Shown here: positions 43,485 through 50,682 of the stretch, piece after piece
Numbering within the stretch: the stretch's first letter is position 1
How the letters are laid out: every line of letters begins with the position of its first letter
Virus record (IMG/VR): IMGVR_UViG_3300046008_000291
Coordinates: 113,659 to 177,658 of that record
Direction: 5' to 3' (one strand)
Length of the DNA: 64,000 nucleotides
Source of the DNA: a virus
Made by a program: the position numbers and the translations under genes
Notes under the pieces: generated by a model
What the model was told of the DNA's origin: nothing
Database searches by the model: none
What the model saw: only the letters and a program-made list of their open reading frames with translations

Positions 43485-44316
43485 CTAGTCTAAAGTCTTC
43501 CATGGTAAATTTAGTAATATCAGTAACAGCTGGATTGATCCAAAGTTGTGGTGCAGGTAAGGGTTCACGTGATAGTTGTTCTTTTACCTGATCTACATGA
43601 TTCAAATATATGTGTGCGTCACCGAGTACGTGAACAAACTCGCCTACCCCAAGGCCACACACTTGGGCTACCATATGCGTTAGCAGGCTGTAGGACGCTA
43701 TATTAAAAGGCACGCCTAAAAACATATCGCATGATCGTTGATACATTTGACACGACAACTTATTATCTGCACTTACGTAAAACTGTGCAAAACAATGACA
43801 CGGTGGTAGAGCCATAGAGCTTAATTCTCCCGGATTCCACGCAGTTAATATGTGTCTACGTCCATACGGATCTGTTTTGATATTGTGAATAAGTTCTGCT
43901 AATTGATCTATTTCTACTGGCTCACTTTCACTCGAGCTAACCCAACGTTTTAATTGTGTACGCCAGTGACGCCACTGTACACCGTATACACGACCTAGAT
44001 CACCCGGAAACTTAGCATTGGGTTTCCAATATGGTGATGTTGCATTGTCTGTCCATATAGTACGTTTACCACTATCGCGTGTACCGTGTAGTATTTCTGC
44101 TAGTCTGCGTTCATCACCACTACCTTCAATAAACCAAAGTAGTTCACTGAGACAGGCTTTGAATGCTAGTTTTTTGGTAGTAACAGCTGGAAAGCCCTTG
44201 CTCAAGTCATAGCGTTGTTGCATACCAAATATGCCAATTGTGCCAGTGCCTGTGCGATCTTCTCGTACAGTGCCATTATTTAAAACTGTATGTAATGCGT
44301 CAAGATATGTTTTCAT
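43438..44316 (-). CDS. thyA: Thymidylate synthase (292 aa)
   Basis: Makes dTMP from dUMP with methylenetetrahydrofolate. RTGTGTIGIFG near the N-terminus, the catalytic Cys173 in LPPCHCFAQFY, YQRSCDMFLGVPFNIASY with Asn205 (Asn marks thymidylate synthase; dCMP hydroxymethylases have Asp there), and GDAHIYLNH. Length slightly above the bacterial 264 because of a loop near 120-135. Works with DHFR at 44995-45498 and the dCMP deaminase at 34680-35102. Its start overlaps the SGNH gene upstream by 17 bp; a consensus promoter lies 107 bp before the start, inside that gene. Confidence 0.95.
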   Translation of the reverse strand: MKTYLDALHTVLNNGTVREDRTGTGTIGIFGMQQRYDLSKGFPAVTTKKLAFKACLSELLWFIEGSGDERRLAEILHGTRDSGKRTIWTDNATSPYWKPNAKFPGDLGRVYGVQWRHWRTQLKRWVSSSESEPVEIDQLAELIHNIKTDPYGRRHILTAWNPGELSSMALPPCHCFAQFYVSADNKLSCQMYQRSCDMFLGVPFNIASYSLLTHMVAQVCGLGVGEFVHVLGDAHIYLNHVDQVKEQLSREPLPAPQLWINPAVTDITKFTMEDFRLDGYNSLAPISAPMAV

Positions 44317-44995
44317 GTGTAATTAGATATTCAAAAAGTTTTCGATGGGCATGCCGATTTGGGTGTCTTCCGTCGGGCCAAAATAATTCTTTATTATCAA
44401 AAATTGAGTCCTGTAATGTTTTATTATATATTAGATTGTCCAAGCTGTCAACATCGAAATGCCGCCAGGATTGATCGATCCAGTCCGAAAACCAAATTTT
44501 AGGATGAATAAACGCGGGCATTAACAATTCGGGTATGCTGGGAATAACAGGAGATAAATTTGTATACTGTTCAATTAATTCTAGATTTAATTTGCTACAT
44601 CCGCCTAGGCATATAATTTTTTTATCAAATGAATTTAATATTTTATAGGTATTATCTATTAGACTATTCTGTTTGGTAAGTAAATTCTCAAATGTATCAA
44701 CCCATTTATCTCCATATGGACGTAGATCGCGGATAGGATCTGTTTGAAACCATATAATATGATCGTAGCATCGTAACTCTAATTGTTGTAATTTTACTAA
44801 TATTTCTTTATTAGATGCACCACCTTGGGAAATATTAGTAACAGCATGACCTAGTTCTAATAGATAGTACTCTAAACCACGGTGAGTAATAATATAAGAC
44901 TCATCTAATTCATCACCATCTTCCCACTTCCGTTCGCCGGCTCCCCACCCCCATTCGCCACACCCCCACGAATCGCCTGCAATTAATATTTTCAT
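44300..44995 (-). CDS. SGNH/GDSL-like hydrolase (231 aa), fourth of five
   Basis: Block I is MKILIAGDSWGCGEWGWG with Ser9; then NISQGGASNKE (Gly/Asn block) and IIWFQTDPIRDLR. C-terminal DGRHPNRHAHRKLFEYL gives Asp208 and His211 for the catalytic pair. The N-terminal Trp/Gly run after GDSW is unusual. It lies between DHFR and ThyA, far from the other decoration genes, with which it shares only the fold. Substrate unknown; no signal peptide. Confidence 0.7.
   Translation of the reverse strand: MKILIAGDSWGCGEWGWGAGERKWEDGDELDESYIITHRGLEYYLLELGHAVTNISQGGASNKEILVKLQQLELRCYDHIIWFQTDPIRDLRPYGDKWVDTFENLLTKQNSLIDNTYKILNSFDKKIICLGGCSKLNLELIEQYTNLSPVIPSIPELLMPAFIHPKIWFSDWIDQSWRHFDVDSLDNLIYNKTLQDSIFDNKELFWPDGRHPNRHAHRKLFEYLITHENIS
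44423..44451 (-). promoter_or_regulatory. Sigma70 promoter inside the SGNH gene, upstream of thyA
   Basis: On the minus strand: TTGACA (44451-44446), 17 bp, TATAAT (44428-44423), a full consensus match. It is about 100 bp before the thyA start and would give thyA its own transcript. Being intragenic, it needs testing. Confidence 0.6.
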
Positions 44996-45498
44996 TATTT
45001 AAAAAACATTACTCGATCCCACGTTTCGTAGGTGCAGTTGTCACCGGGCTTAACTGATTTAATTTGAAAGCATGCCAGCATACTTTCCAACTGAATACGT
45101 GTGTCAGTAAACCAAGCACCTTTGATTCGTGTAAGTAATACTCTATCAACAATACTTTCTGTTGCTTCGTATAACTGTCGACCACCAATAACATACACAT
45201 CTTTAGAGGGATTATCCTTTTGTAACTGTAGTATATTCTCTACAGGGTTACTAGGAATCCATTTAACCAGGTGTTGATATTGTTGTGCTACATGTCGGCT
45301 ACTAACAACATAGTTTTCACGATTGGGCAATGGCTTAGGCATCTTAGGATCATCCCAAGTGTTACGACCCATGACTACAATATTACCTGTAGTGTGTTGA
45401 GCAAACCAACGCATATCTTCTTTATTATGTGGCCAAGGCAAGGTACCTCTGTTACCAATACCTCCAGTATTGGTAGAAGCTAAAATTGATATAATCAT
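44995..45498 (-). CDS. Dihydrofolate reductase (167 aa)
   Basis: MIISILASTNTGGIGNRGTLPWP is the conserved start: substrate loop, then the LPW motif; VVMGRNTWDD is the NADPH/substrate helix, YVIGGRQLYEA the second nucleotide motif, and LLTRIKG follows. It regenerates tetrahydrofolate after ThyA, and forms a pair with it one gene apart. Length fits bacterial and T4-type DHFRs. Stop and start overlap with neighbours by 1-4 bp. Confidence 0.93.
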   Translation of the reverse strand: MIISILASTNTGGIGNRGTLPWPHNKEDMRWFAQHTTGNIVVMGRNTWDDPKMPKPLPNRENYVVSSRHVAQQYQHLVKWIPSNPVENILQLQKDNPSKDVYVIGGRQLYEATESIVDRVLLTRIKGAWFTDTRIQLESMLACFQIKSVKPGDNCTYETWDRVMFFK

Positions 45499-45851
45499 AG
45501 GTTCTTAAGTACCTTGTCTGTCTCGGGTTGAACAGCGCCAACTACTTTATCAATGTCAATAAAGAAGTCTACAGTTTCAATATACTCGTCTAGGTCTTGA
45601 AACTTAGCATTGAGCAAATCTTCAATATCATCTGGGTCCTGTCCGTCATCGAGTAATTGTTTAACATCAATTGAAAGGTCAGTGCCATCAACGAGCTTAA
45701 CGATAATACGTTGTAGCACGGTAACTGGCACTTCCTTTTTATCAACGTCTCTAACAATATCTTGCCAACGTTTCTTAACACTCATGTTAAGTTTCTTGCC
45801 TGGTGTAGCTTTACGCCGCGGCTTTTTTGGTTGTGGTAGGTTTTCTGGCAT
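45495..45851 (-). CDS. Conserved phage hypothetical protein (118 aa)
   Basis: A basic N-terminus (PQPKKPRRKATPGKKLN) is followed by an acidic domain (LLDDGQDPDDIEDLLNAKFQ, then VDFFIDIDKVVGAV). Function not recognised. Charge separation suggests a DNA- or protein-binding tail plus a folded core. It overlaps the 233-aa gene upstream by 41 bp and DHFR by 4 bp, so it is in the nucleotide-metabolism operon. Confidence 0.65.
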   Translation of the reverse strand: MPENLPQPKKPRRKATPGKKLNMSVKKRWQDIVRDVDKKEVPVTVLQRIIVKLVDGTDLSIDVKQLLDDGQDPDDIEDLLNAKFQDLDEYIETVDFFIDIDKVVGAVQPETDKVLKNL

Positions 45852-46512
45852 TTGTTTTCTTCGCAGGAGTTGTTGTTGTAGTTGCTTTTGCTACTTTTGC
45901 CTTAGTTACCTTAGGTGCTAGTGCGTTTGCTTCTTCTTTTAATCTTTTAGCTTCAGCCAATAAACTCTTAGCTTCAGATTCCATTTTATTGGCCTGTGCT
46001 ATGCGTTGATTTGCAATATCAGCATCGGACAATACACCATCTGTGTTAACACTAGCTGATGTAGTATTTACACTTTCTGCCGTAGTTCTTGCCGGCTCAC
46101 CTAACTCTCTACCTTCCCATCTTTGCCCTTGATCTGCCTTGGCTAATTTTTCAGTTGCGGCTTCACCTTTAGCAATTTCATTTAGTAAAGTGTTTAATTC
46201 ATCTAAGCGTACTGAACTAGCTGAAGTTGGTGTTACAATAACTTGGTTAGTTGGTACTTTTGACATCAACCCACCGCGGTGAATTGTAGTTAAACAATTT
46301 TGACCATCTGCCATAGTATGACGGAATAGTGCATCAGCAAAGTCATTGGCCTGTTGACCAATGTCGCTTTCTAACACCTTCATTAATTCATCATGAATGC
46401 GCATTGGTAATGTTTCACTGTAGATCACTAAACACATGTGATCTTCGTCCGGTACTTGTCTATATGCAATAACAACTCGCTTGTTATTGTGTCTACCTAC
46501 GTGCTTAATCAT
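45811..46512 (-). CDS. Conserved phage protein with Lys/Ala/Thr-rich tail (233 aa)
   Basis: Start placed at ATG 46512 because AGGAGT lies 6 bp before it; the open frame runs 15 codons further upstream without a site. The N-terminal domain (RHNNKRVVIAYRQVPDEDHM, LVIYSETLPMRIHDELMKVL, HTMADGQNCLTTIHR) fits a family I recall from cyanophages and pelagiphages, unnamed. Residues about 150-205 form a coiled coil (SEAKSLLAEAKRLKEEANA), and the tail is a histone-like Ala/Lys/Thr repeat ending KKAAA. The tail suggests DNA binding. Function not known. Confidence 0.7.
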   Translation of the reverse strand: MIKHVGRHNNKRVVIAYRQVPDEDHMCLVIYSETLPMRIHDELMKVLESDIGQQANDFADALFRHTMADGQNCLTTIHRGGLMSKVPTNQVIVTPTSASSVRLDELNTLLNEIAKGEAATEKLAKADQGQRWEGRELGEPARTTAESVNTTSASVNTDGVLSDADIANQRIAQANKMESEAKSLLAEAKRLKEEANALAPKVTKAKVAKATTTTTPAKKTNARKPTTTKKAAA

Positions 46513-46516
46513 AGTA

Positions 46517-46768
46517 TTACTCCTGTGCAGCAGTTTCTGGTTTAGAAATTGCACCAACGCTGTCTAAAAATGCAATTAATTTATTGTATAACGTGCCAAC
46601 GTTGGCTAACTCTTCGGCCCGATATGCGCCGCGTTGTGAGGTAAGTTGGATGATTTGTGCAACAAGAACTAAATCTTGAATTGTTAAACTTGGTACTTGT
46701 GGTTGTTGTGTTTCGTTAGATTCAACAGGCGTTGAATTTTCTGTTGCGGTTGTTTCTGCTTTGGCCAT
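46517..46768 (-). CDS. Conserved small phage protein (83 aa)
   Basis: A low-complexity Thr/Glu/Gln N-terminus (TTATENSTPVESNETQQ) precedes a helical domain (SLTIQDLVLVAQIIQLTSQR, then EELANVGTLYNKLIAFLDSV). Pattern familiar from T4-like marine phages, unnamed. AAGGAG stands 8-9 bp before the ATG (CCAAGGAGAAC). It is followed after 4 bp by the next gene. No catalytic motif. Confidence 0.65.
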   Translation of the reverse strand: MAKAETTATENSTPVESNETQQPQVPSLTIQDLVLVAQIIQLTSQRGAYRAEELANVGTLYNKLIAFLDSVGAISKPETAAQE

Positions 46769-46828
46769 TAAAAAGTTCTCCTTGGGATAACTTTATTTAC
46801 CATGGTCTTAACAGGTGGAAATATTTTA

Positions 46829-47119
46829 TTACCACATAATATTAGATTGATTAAGTTGAGGTAGAAACAAGGCAAAATAACTAGCTTCACTAGCCAATTC
46901 AAATGCGATGCAATATTGTCGTGCGATAACACCAGACTCTTGCTTGACATCAATCTGTCCAGAGTAGAAGCGTCCTTCTAAGTTCTCATAGAGCCAGTCA
47001 ACCAGATCCTTGTCTTGTACAGCAAGGTCGAATATTACAGGAGTAAAGTGAGGCGGGCAATGACTAAGTTGTCTTAGTCCGTGTACATTGAGTGGGTTAG
47101 GTTCGTTATGTTTTAACAT
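46829..47119 (-). CDS. Conserved phage hypothetical protein (96 aa)
   Basis: MLKHNEPNPLNVHGLRQL, then HFTPVIFDLAVQDKDLVDWL and GRFYSGQIDV, and a C-terminus LFLPQLNQSNIMW. I recall this family from T4-like marine phages, without a function. The ATG overlaps the stop of a 56-aa gene (TAATG) and has no ribosome site of its own, so translation is probably coupled. The region 46769-46828 between it and the next gene holds only the ribosome site. Confidence 0.65.
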   Translation of the reverse strand: MLKHNEPNPLNVHGLRQLSHCPPHFTPVIFDLAVQDKDLVDWLYENLEGRFYSGQIDVKQESGVIARQYCIAFELASEASYFALFLPQLNQSNIMW

Positions 47120-47289
47120 TATTTTAACTGCATAATACGACTAATTTCTGCGTGGGCTTCTGTGCAGTCTAACTGTTCTTCAAAAATATCAGCCCAGGTT
47201 GTTTCTTCCATCATATTGTATGCTGGAGTTGAGATAACATGTTTGTATGTAATGGACCAAACTCCCCAAGTGTTTTCATTTGGATTCAT
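47119..47289 (-). CDS. Small acidic protein (56 aa)
   Basis: ATG 47289 to TAA 47121-47119. Reads MNPNENTWGVWSITYKHV, then a middle with MMEETTWADIFEE, and ends EAHAEISRIMQLK. AAGGAA 7 bp before the ATG and TAATG coupling to the next gene make it a credible gene. No family recognised. Mixed sheet/helix by composition. Confidence 0.7.
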   Translation of the reverse strand: MNPNENTWGVWSITYKHVISTPAYNMMEETTWADIFEEQLDCTEAHAEISRIMQLK

Positions 47290-47299
47290 TTATTTTTCC

Positions 47300-47755
47300 T
47301 TAATCTCTAGCATCGCCAAAGTCACTATACCATTTATTTACTTCGTCGTAGGCATCACCGATTCCTTTGCTCTTATAATTACCCAAGTGAGGAATAACAT
47401 TACGCACACCACCACGTGGATCAGTGACATCACCCTTGCGTCGAGGAATCATATGTACATGTGGCCAAGCAACTGTTTGTCCGGCCGCTTCACCAACATT
47501 AATGCCAATGTTATATCCATCACAGTTACCTTCGGCAACCATACGTTGTCCTTGCGCAATGGCATCAGCTACTGCGTCGGCTAACACATCTACGGTATTA
47601 TACTTAGGCACAAACAGCAGGTGCCCGTAGCTGACAGGAAAGCCATCTTTAAAAATAGCAATGTGAAAGTCTTCTTCTACTAATGTAGTCCACGGTGCTT
47701 GTTCGGGTGTACATTCGCTTAATTCATAGGGCAATGATTCAATTATTTTTGTCAT
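47300..47755 (-). CDS. HIT-family nucleotide hydrolase with altered triad (151 aa)
   Basis: HIT fold: FKDGFPVSYGHLLFVPK and AGQTVAWPHVHMIPR. HIT proteins normally have HxHxH; here the first His is Trp97 and the second and third are kept (His99, His101), including the nucleophile. They cleave dinucleotide polyphosphates or AMP-conjugates, so it may clear Ap4A-type signals. The start at ATG 47755 has AGGAAA before it; the longer open frame (to 47989) overlaps a real gene and is rejected. Activity is likely but not assured. Confidence 0.8.
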   Translation of the reverse strand: MTKIIESLPYELSECTPEQAPWTTLVEEDFHIAIFKDGFPVSYGHLLFVPKYNTVDVLADAVADAIAQGQRMVAEGNCDGYNIGINVGEAAGQTVAWPHVHMIPRRKGDVTDPRGGVRNVIPHLGNYKSKGIGDAYDEVNKWYSDFGDARD

Positions 47756-47765
47756 AGTATTTTTC

Positions 47766-48212
47766 CTAAAATGGTATTGCACTGTAATCAACTTCGTCGT
47801 CAATATCGTACTCTTCTTCAAGATGCAAGCGCCATTCGTCAACACTGGTACATCCGACAGTGCCTTTAACTTCACGACCAGTTTTAATGGTGCGTAGTAA
47901 TTGCCGATTACGTTCGACTTGTTCTTTTTCCTTACGTTTCTTATCATTGCCAAGTTTAAGCATCTCTTCGTAGCCGCGAGCCCATTCAACGCCAGTTAAC
48001 CAGGTATTGATCTCCTCAAGTGTACCTATAAAGATATCGGCATCACGACTGTAGTGTGGTAAACAATCTTCCTTAGGTTTTAAACAGATATAACTTATAA
48101 TGTTGTTAGCACCATAGTTATAATTAGCTGAAGAAGAAAACTTAAACCCAAGCTCTTCTGCTCGAGCTTCTACACGTTTCATACGCTGTACATCATCCCA
48201 ACCTAAGGCCAT
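47766..48212 (-). CDS. Conserved phage hypothetical protein (148 aa)
   Basis: MALGWDDVQRMKRVEARAEE opens a helical segment; a central beta/loop domain (NYNYGANNIISYICLKPKED) is followed by a charged helix (KKRKEKEQVERNRQLLR) and an acidic C-terminus (EEEYDIDDEVDYSAIPF). No family recognised. It is coupled to the next gene (shared base at 48212) and the whole row 47300-49005 is one operon. Confidence 0.6.
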   Translation of the reverse strand: MALGWDDVQRMKRVEARAEELGFKFSSSANYNYGANNIISYICLKPKEDCLPHYSRDADIFIGTLEEINTWLTGVEWARGYEEMLKLGNDKKRKEKEQVERNRQLLRTIKTGREVKGTVGCTSVDEWRLHLEEEYDIDDEVDYSAIPF

Positions 48213-48670
48213 TATCGTTTTTCCAATTCTTTTATGAAGTCTTCAGCAAGCATACCAGAACTTGCGCCTTTATAGTTAGGATCATCACCGGCACTCCAAC
48301 TTGGACCCCACATAGGAGTTGGTTTAGAAGTAGTTGGTGTACCGATCGGACCAAACGGACTGCCCGGATTGTATGGTGGTGTAAATGGTTCAACTTGACG
48401 CTTTTGTTGATCCCATTTAATCTTGTTTAGATCATCTTCTAAACGACCTAATCGTTGATTAAGATTGCGCATATCCTCAAACACACGTGCTAGCGGACCG
48501 TTGCGTAGCATTTGATCAGGATGTTCTGATGTACACAGCACAGTTATAGTCATAAGCGCACGTAAGGAGTCCTTAATGCGTTGATCGTCTGACTCTAGTG
48601 CAGAATCAATGACTCGAATAATCTGTTCAAGATCAAAGTCTTTTTGGTCTTTTAGCCTACCTGTACTCAT
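48212..48670 (-). CDS. Conserved phage hypothetical protein with coiled coil and Pro/Gly tail (152 aa)
   Basis: A helical N-terminal half (DLEQIIRVIDSALESDDQR, VFEDMRNLNQRLGRLEDD) probably forms a coiled coil. The C-terminal half is Pro/Gly-rich (PPYNPGSPFGPIGTPT) and ends MLAEDFIKELEKR, a short helix. The layout suggests an adaptor with a flexible linker. Function unknown. Shares single-base stop/start junctions with both neighbours. Confidence 0.6.
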   Translation of the reverse strand: MSTGRLKDQKDFDLEQIIRVIDSALESDDQRIKDSLRALMTITVLCTSEHPDQMLRNGPLARVFEDMRNLNQRLGRLEDDLNKIKWDQQKRQVEPFTPPYNPGSPFGPIGTPTTSKPTPMWGPSWSAGDDPNYKGASSGMLAEDFIKELEKR

Positions 48671-49005
48671 TACTCAACCACCTCTAACTTAGGTTTGGTT
48701 TTAAGTCGAGTTACATTCTTTGGCTTTTCTGGAGTAGCAGGTCTATAGTGGGTTGCTACTTCCACAATAGGAAAAACCCAAGAATTCTCTTCTTTATTAT
48801 CACCAAAGAAGTATTCTAACAATTTCTTACCAAACCCTTTACGGTTTGGCACAGCCATAACCATTATTTTACCCGACAATTCATTATACTGTTCGGTGGT
48901 GATGTATTTGTACTTCCATAGATAAGCAAGTGTGTCGTGTGTAGCACTAGACATTTGCTCTGCTAACTCTGTAGGACTATAACTAAAACTTTGATATACT
49001 GACAT
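48670..49005 (-). CDS. Conserved phage hypothetical protein (111 aa)
   Basis: SVYQSFSYSPTELAEQMSS, then YLWKYKYITTEQYNELSGK and a basic C-terminus (VTRLKTKPKLEVVE). No family recognised. It lies directly downstream of the VWA-domain gene (shared base at 49005), so may be part of the MoxR/VWA module. No membrane segment or Cys motif. Confidence 0.6.
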   Translation of the reverse strand: MSVYQSFSYSPTELAEQMSSATHDTLAYLWKYKYITTEQYNELSGKIMVMAVPNRKGFGKKLLEYFFGDNKEENSWVFPIVEVATHYRPATPEKPKNVTRLKTKPKLEVVE

Positions 49006-50279
49006 TAATTGGATCCTTTCGATAAATCATAATAAGCTGTAATACCAAACGGCGCTTCGATACTAGTAGTACCGTGTATTACAAATAATGTGTCTGCGTA
49101 ACTCTCGTCACCCCAACCACCACCTGGGTAACCATCTGTAAACATAATAAACAATTTTGGCGCAATTTCATTTTCACGCATAAATTCCCAATTACATTCA
49201 AAGTCTGTACCACCGCCACCTTGTAATTCGTAAGTGTCAATGTCGTCAATGTTATCTGGCGTGAATTTTTCGTAACCATAAACATCTGTATCAAATGACC
49301 ATACATCAAGTTTAAAGTCGTCAAACGCCTCCATAATACCTTTAACTTCACTTAAGATATCACGCAACATACCTTCACTCATACTGCCCGACGCATCAAT
49401 GCTAACACTAACATCAATTGTTTCTGCAAAGTTGCTACCTGGCAAAATTGCATCTAAATGTTGCCCTTTTCTATTCATACGTGCCCAGGTAAAGTCAGCA
49501 CGTACTAAACTCTGTACCTGTTGTCTAATCAGTTCACGCCAGTTTAGTTGTGGGTTTGTTAGCTTATTAATCAAACGTTTAACACCCATTGGCAAGTTAC
49601 CTGCACCTGCCGCTTCTGCCGCTTGTAGTACAGCTTCGCGTATTTCGTCACGCAATGCTTTCTTTTCTTCAGCAGTCATTTTAGCAGGGCGACCATCTTT
49701 GCCCTCGCCGTTGCCGTCACTATCGCCTTCACCAGCATCGTCATCATCATCTAAGTGTTCATCTAACAATTGTTTAAGCAAATCATTAACGTTAATTTTT
49801 TCAGCGTTTTCATACAGCAAGTCATACACTTCTTCTGAGCTCATTCCTGCATATTTTTTATCATACAAAATCGGCACACTTGTAATTTTCTCACCGATCT
49901 TGCTGTTAATTAAATCAGCATTAACACAATAGTCTGCCGCAACGTTATACAATTGCGCATCTCTATCTTGTCTACGTCCCATGTGATCGTAAACTACATG
50001 CAACACTTCATGCCCAACTAAAAACTCCACTTGTTTCTGTGGCAGTTTGTTTACAAATTCACTGTTATAGTAAAAATTACGTCCGTCTGTAGCCGCAGTA
50101 CTACACCACTCATCAGCGTTAACTAATTTTAAGCGTGTTGCTAAGTTGCCAAAAAATGGCGCCTTAAGCAATAGCGCAATACGTGCCGTAATAAGTTTTT
50201 CACGTACAGCCGCATCAATACGTGCGTCTGTTACTGTTACAACTTTTTTCTTTTCTGCGCTAGTTGTTGCTGTTGCCAT
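49005..50279 (-). CDS. VWA-like protein with N-terminal metallopeptidase-like domain (424 aa)
   Basis: Two domains. The N-terminal half has HEVLH (90-94), a zinc-protease motif in a family of putative peptidases (DUF2201 type). An acidic linker (DDDDDAGEGDSDGN) follows. The C-terminal VWA-like domain has the metal site DASGS at 295-299 and GGGGTD (ELQGGGGTDFEC). Such proteins pair with MoxR ATPases, here encoded at 50683-51780, as chaperone-like assembly or activation machines. A consensus promoter stands 32 bp before the start with AGGAGC leader. Substrate unknown. Confidence 0.85.
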   Translation of the reverse strand: MATATTSAEKKKVVTVTDARIDAAVREKLITARIALLLKAPFFGNLATRLKLVNADEWCSTAATDGRNFYYNSEFVNKLPQKQVEFLVGHEVLHVVYDHMGRRQDRDAQLYNVAADYCVNADLINSKIGEKITSVPILYDKKYAGMSSEEVYDLLYENAEKINVNDLLKQLLDEHLDDDDDAGEGDSDGNGEGKDGRPAKMTAEEKKALRDEIREAVLQAAEAAGAGNLPMGVKRLINKLTNPQLNWRELIRQQVQSLVRADFTWARMNRKGQHLDAILPGSNFAETIDVSVSIDASGSMSEGMLRDILSEVKGIMEAFDDFKLDVWSFDTDVYGYEKFTPDNIDDIDTYELQGGGGTDFECNWEFMRENEIAPKLFIMFTDGYPGGGWGDESYADTLFVIHGTTSIEAPFGITAYYDLSKGSN

Positions 50280-50310
50280 TACCTGCTCCTAATTGTTTAC
50301 TATAACAGCT

Positions 50311-50339
50311 ATTATACATTCAAATGTGGTGTTTGTCAA
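50311..50339 (-). promoter_or_regulatory. Consensus sigma70 promoter for the VWA operon
   Basis: On the minus strand: TTGACA (50339-50334), 17 bp, TATAAT (50316-50311), G just before the -10. It lies in the 56-bp gap between the VWA gene and the 103-aa gene. Confidence 0.85.
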
Positions 50340-50647
50340 GTGCTGTGTGCCAAGGTGAAGAATGCCAATGCTTCTTCCGTTACATAAATTCTTAATAGGT
50401 GGTGATCAGATTGCCAAGCCCACTTTGGAGTTTGGTGGGTAAGACTGTTTATTCGATGACACTTACCAAGTTCGGCGCTTGGACCAAACTTCTCCCAAAA
50501 CCAAACACGGTGTTTGAGAAAATTTAATTCGTTATCTGATATATTACTAAACCCACGTCGAACATAAACATTATAATTTATATAATGATTAAACAGTTCG
50601 TGACCAGTATGTCTACGGTCCATCTTAGTTATTTTGAAATCACTCAT
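50336..50647 (-). CDS. Hypothetical protein (103 aa) starting beside a terminator
   Basis: MSDFKITKMDRRHTGHEL, NYNVYVRRGFSNISDNEL, FLKHRVWFWEKFGP and HHLLRIYVTEEALAFFTL. No family recognised; mixed alpha/beta. Its ATG lies only 8 bp after the hairpin terminator of moxR, and no ribosome site is visible between them. Its 3' end overlaps the -35 of the VWA promoter. Either it uses read-through transcription or an undetected promoter. It may be expressed poorly. Confidence 0.5.
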   Translation of the reverse strand: MSDFKITKMDRRHTGHELFNHYINYNVYVRRGFSNISDNELNFLKHRVWFWEKFGPSAELGKCHRINSLTHQTPKWAWQSDHHLLRIYVTEEALAFFTLAHST

Positions 50648-50654
50648 CGAATGT

Positions 50655-50677
50655 AAAAAGCCCCTTGCGGGGCTTTT
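50655..50677 (-). terminator. Intrinsic terminator after moxR
   Basis: AAAAGCCCC (minus strand), loop GCAA, GGGGCTTTTT. A 9-bp stem with a GC-rich base and a T-run on the minus strand. It lies 6 bp after the moxR stop. The stem's mirror A-run means it could also act on the plus strand. Confidence 0.85.
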
Positions 50678-50682
50678 CCTTA

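Noticed and set aside
43438-44316. dCMP hydroxymethylase instead of thymidylate synthase
   Set aside because: Asn205 in PFNIASY is the thymidylate-synthase residue; hydroxymethylases have Asp.
47162-47584. Plus-strand open frame of 140 aa
   Set aside because: Crosses two real minus-strand genes and their junction.
49399-49932. Plus-strand open frame of 177 aa
   Set aside because: Antisense to the VWA gene, Ser/Leu-rich composition typical of a shadow.
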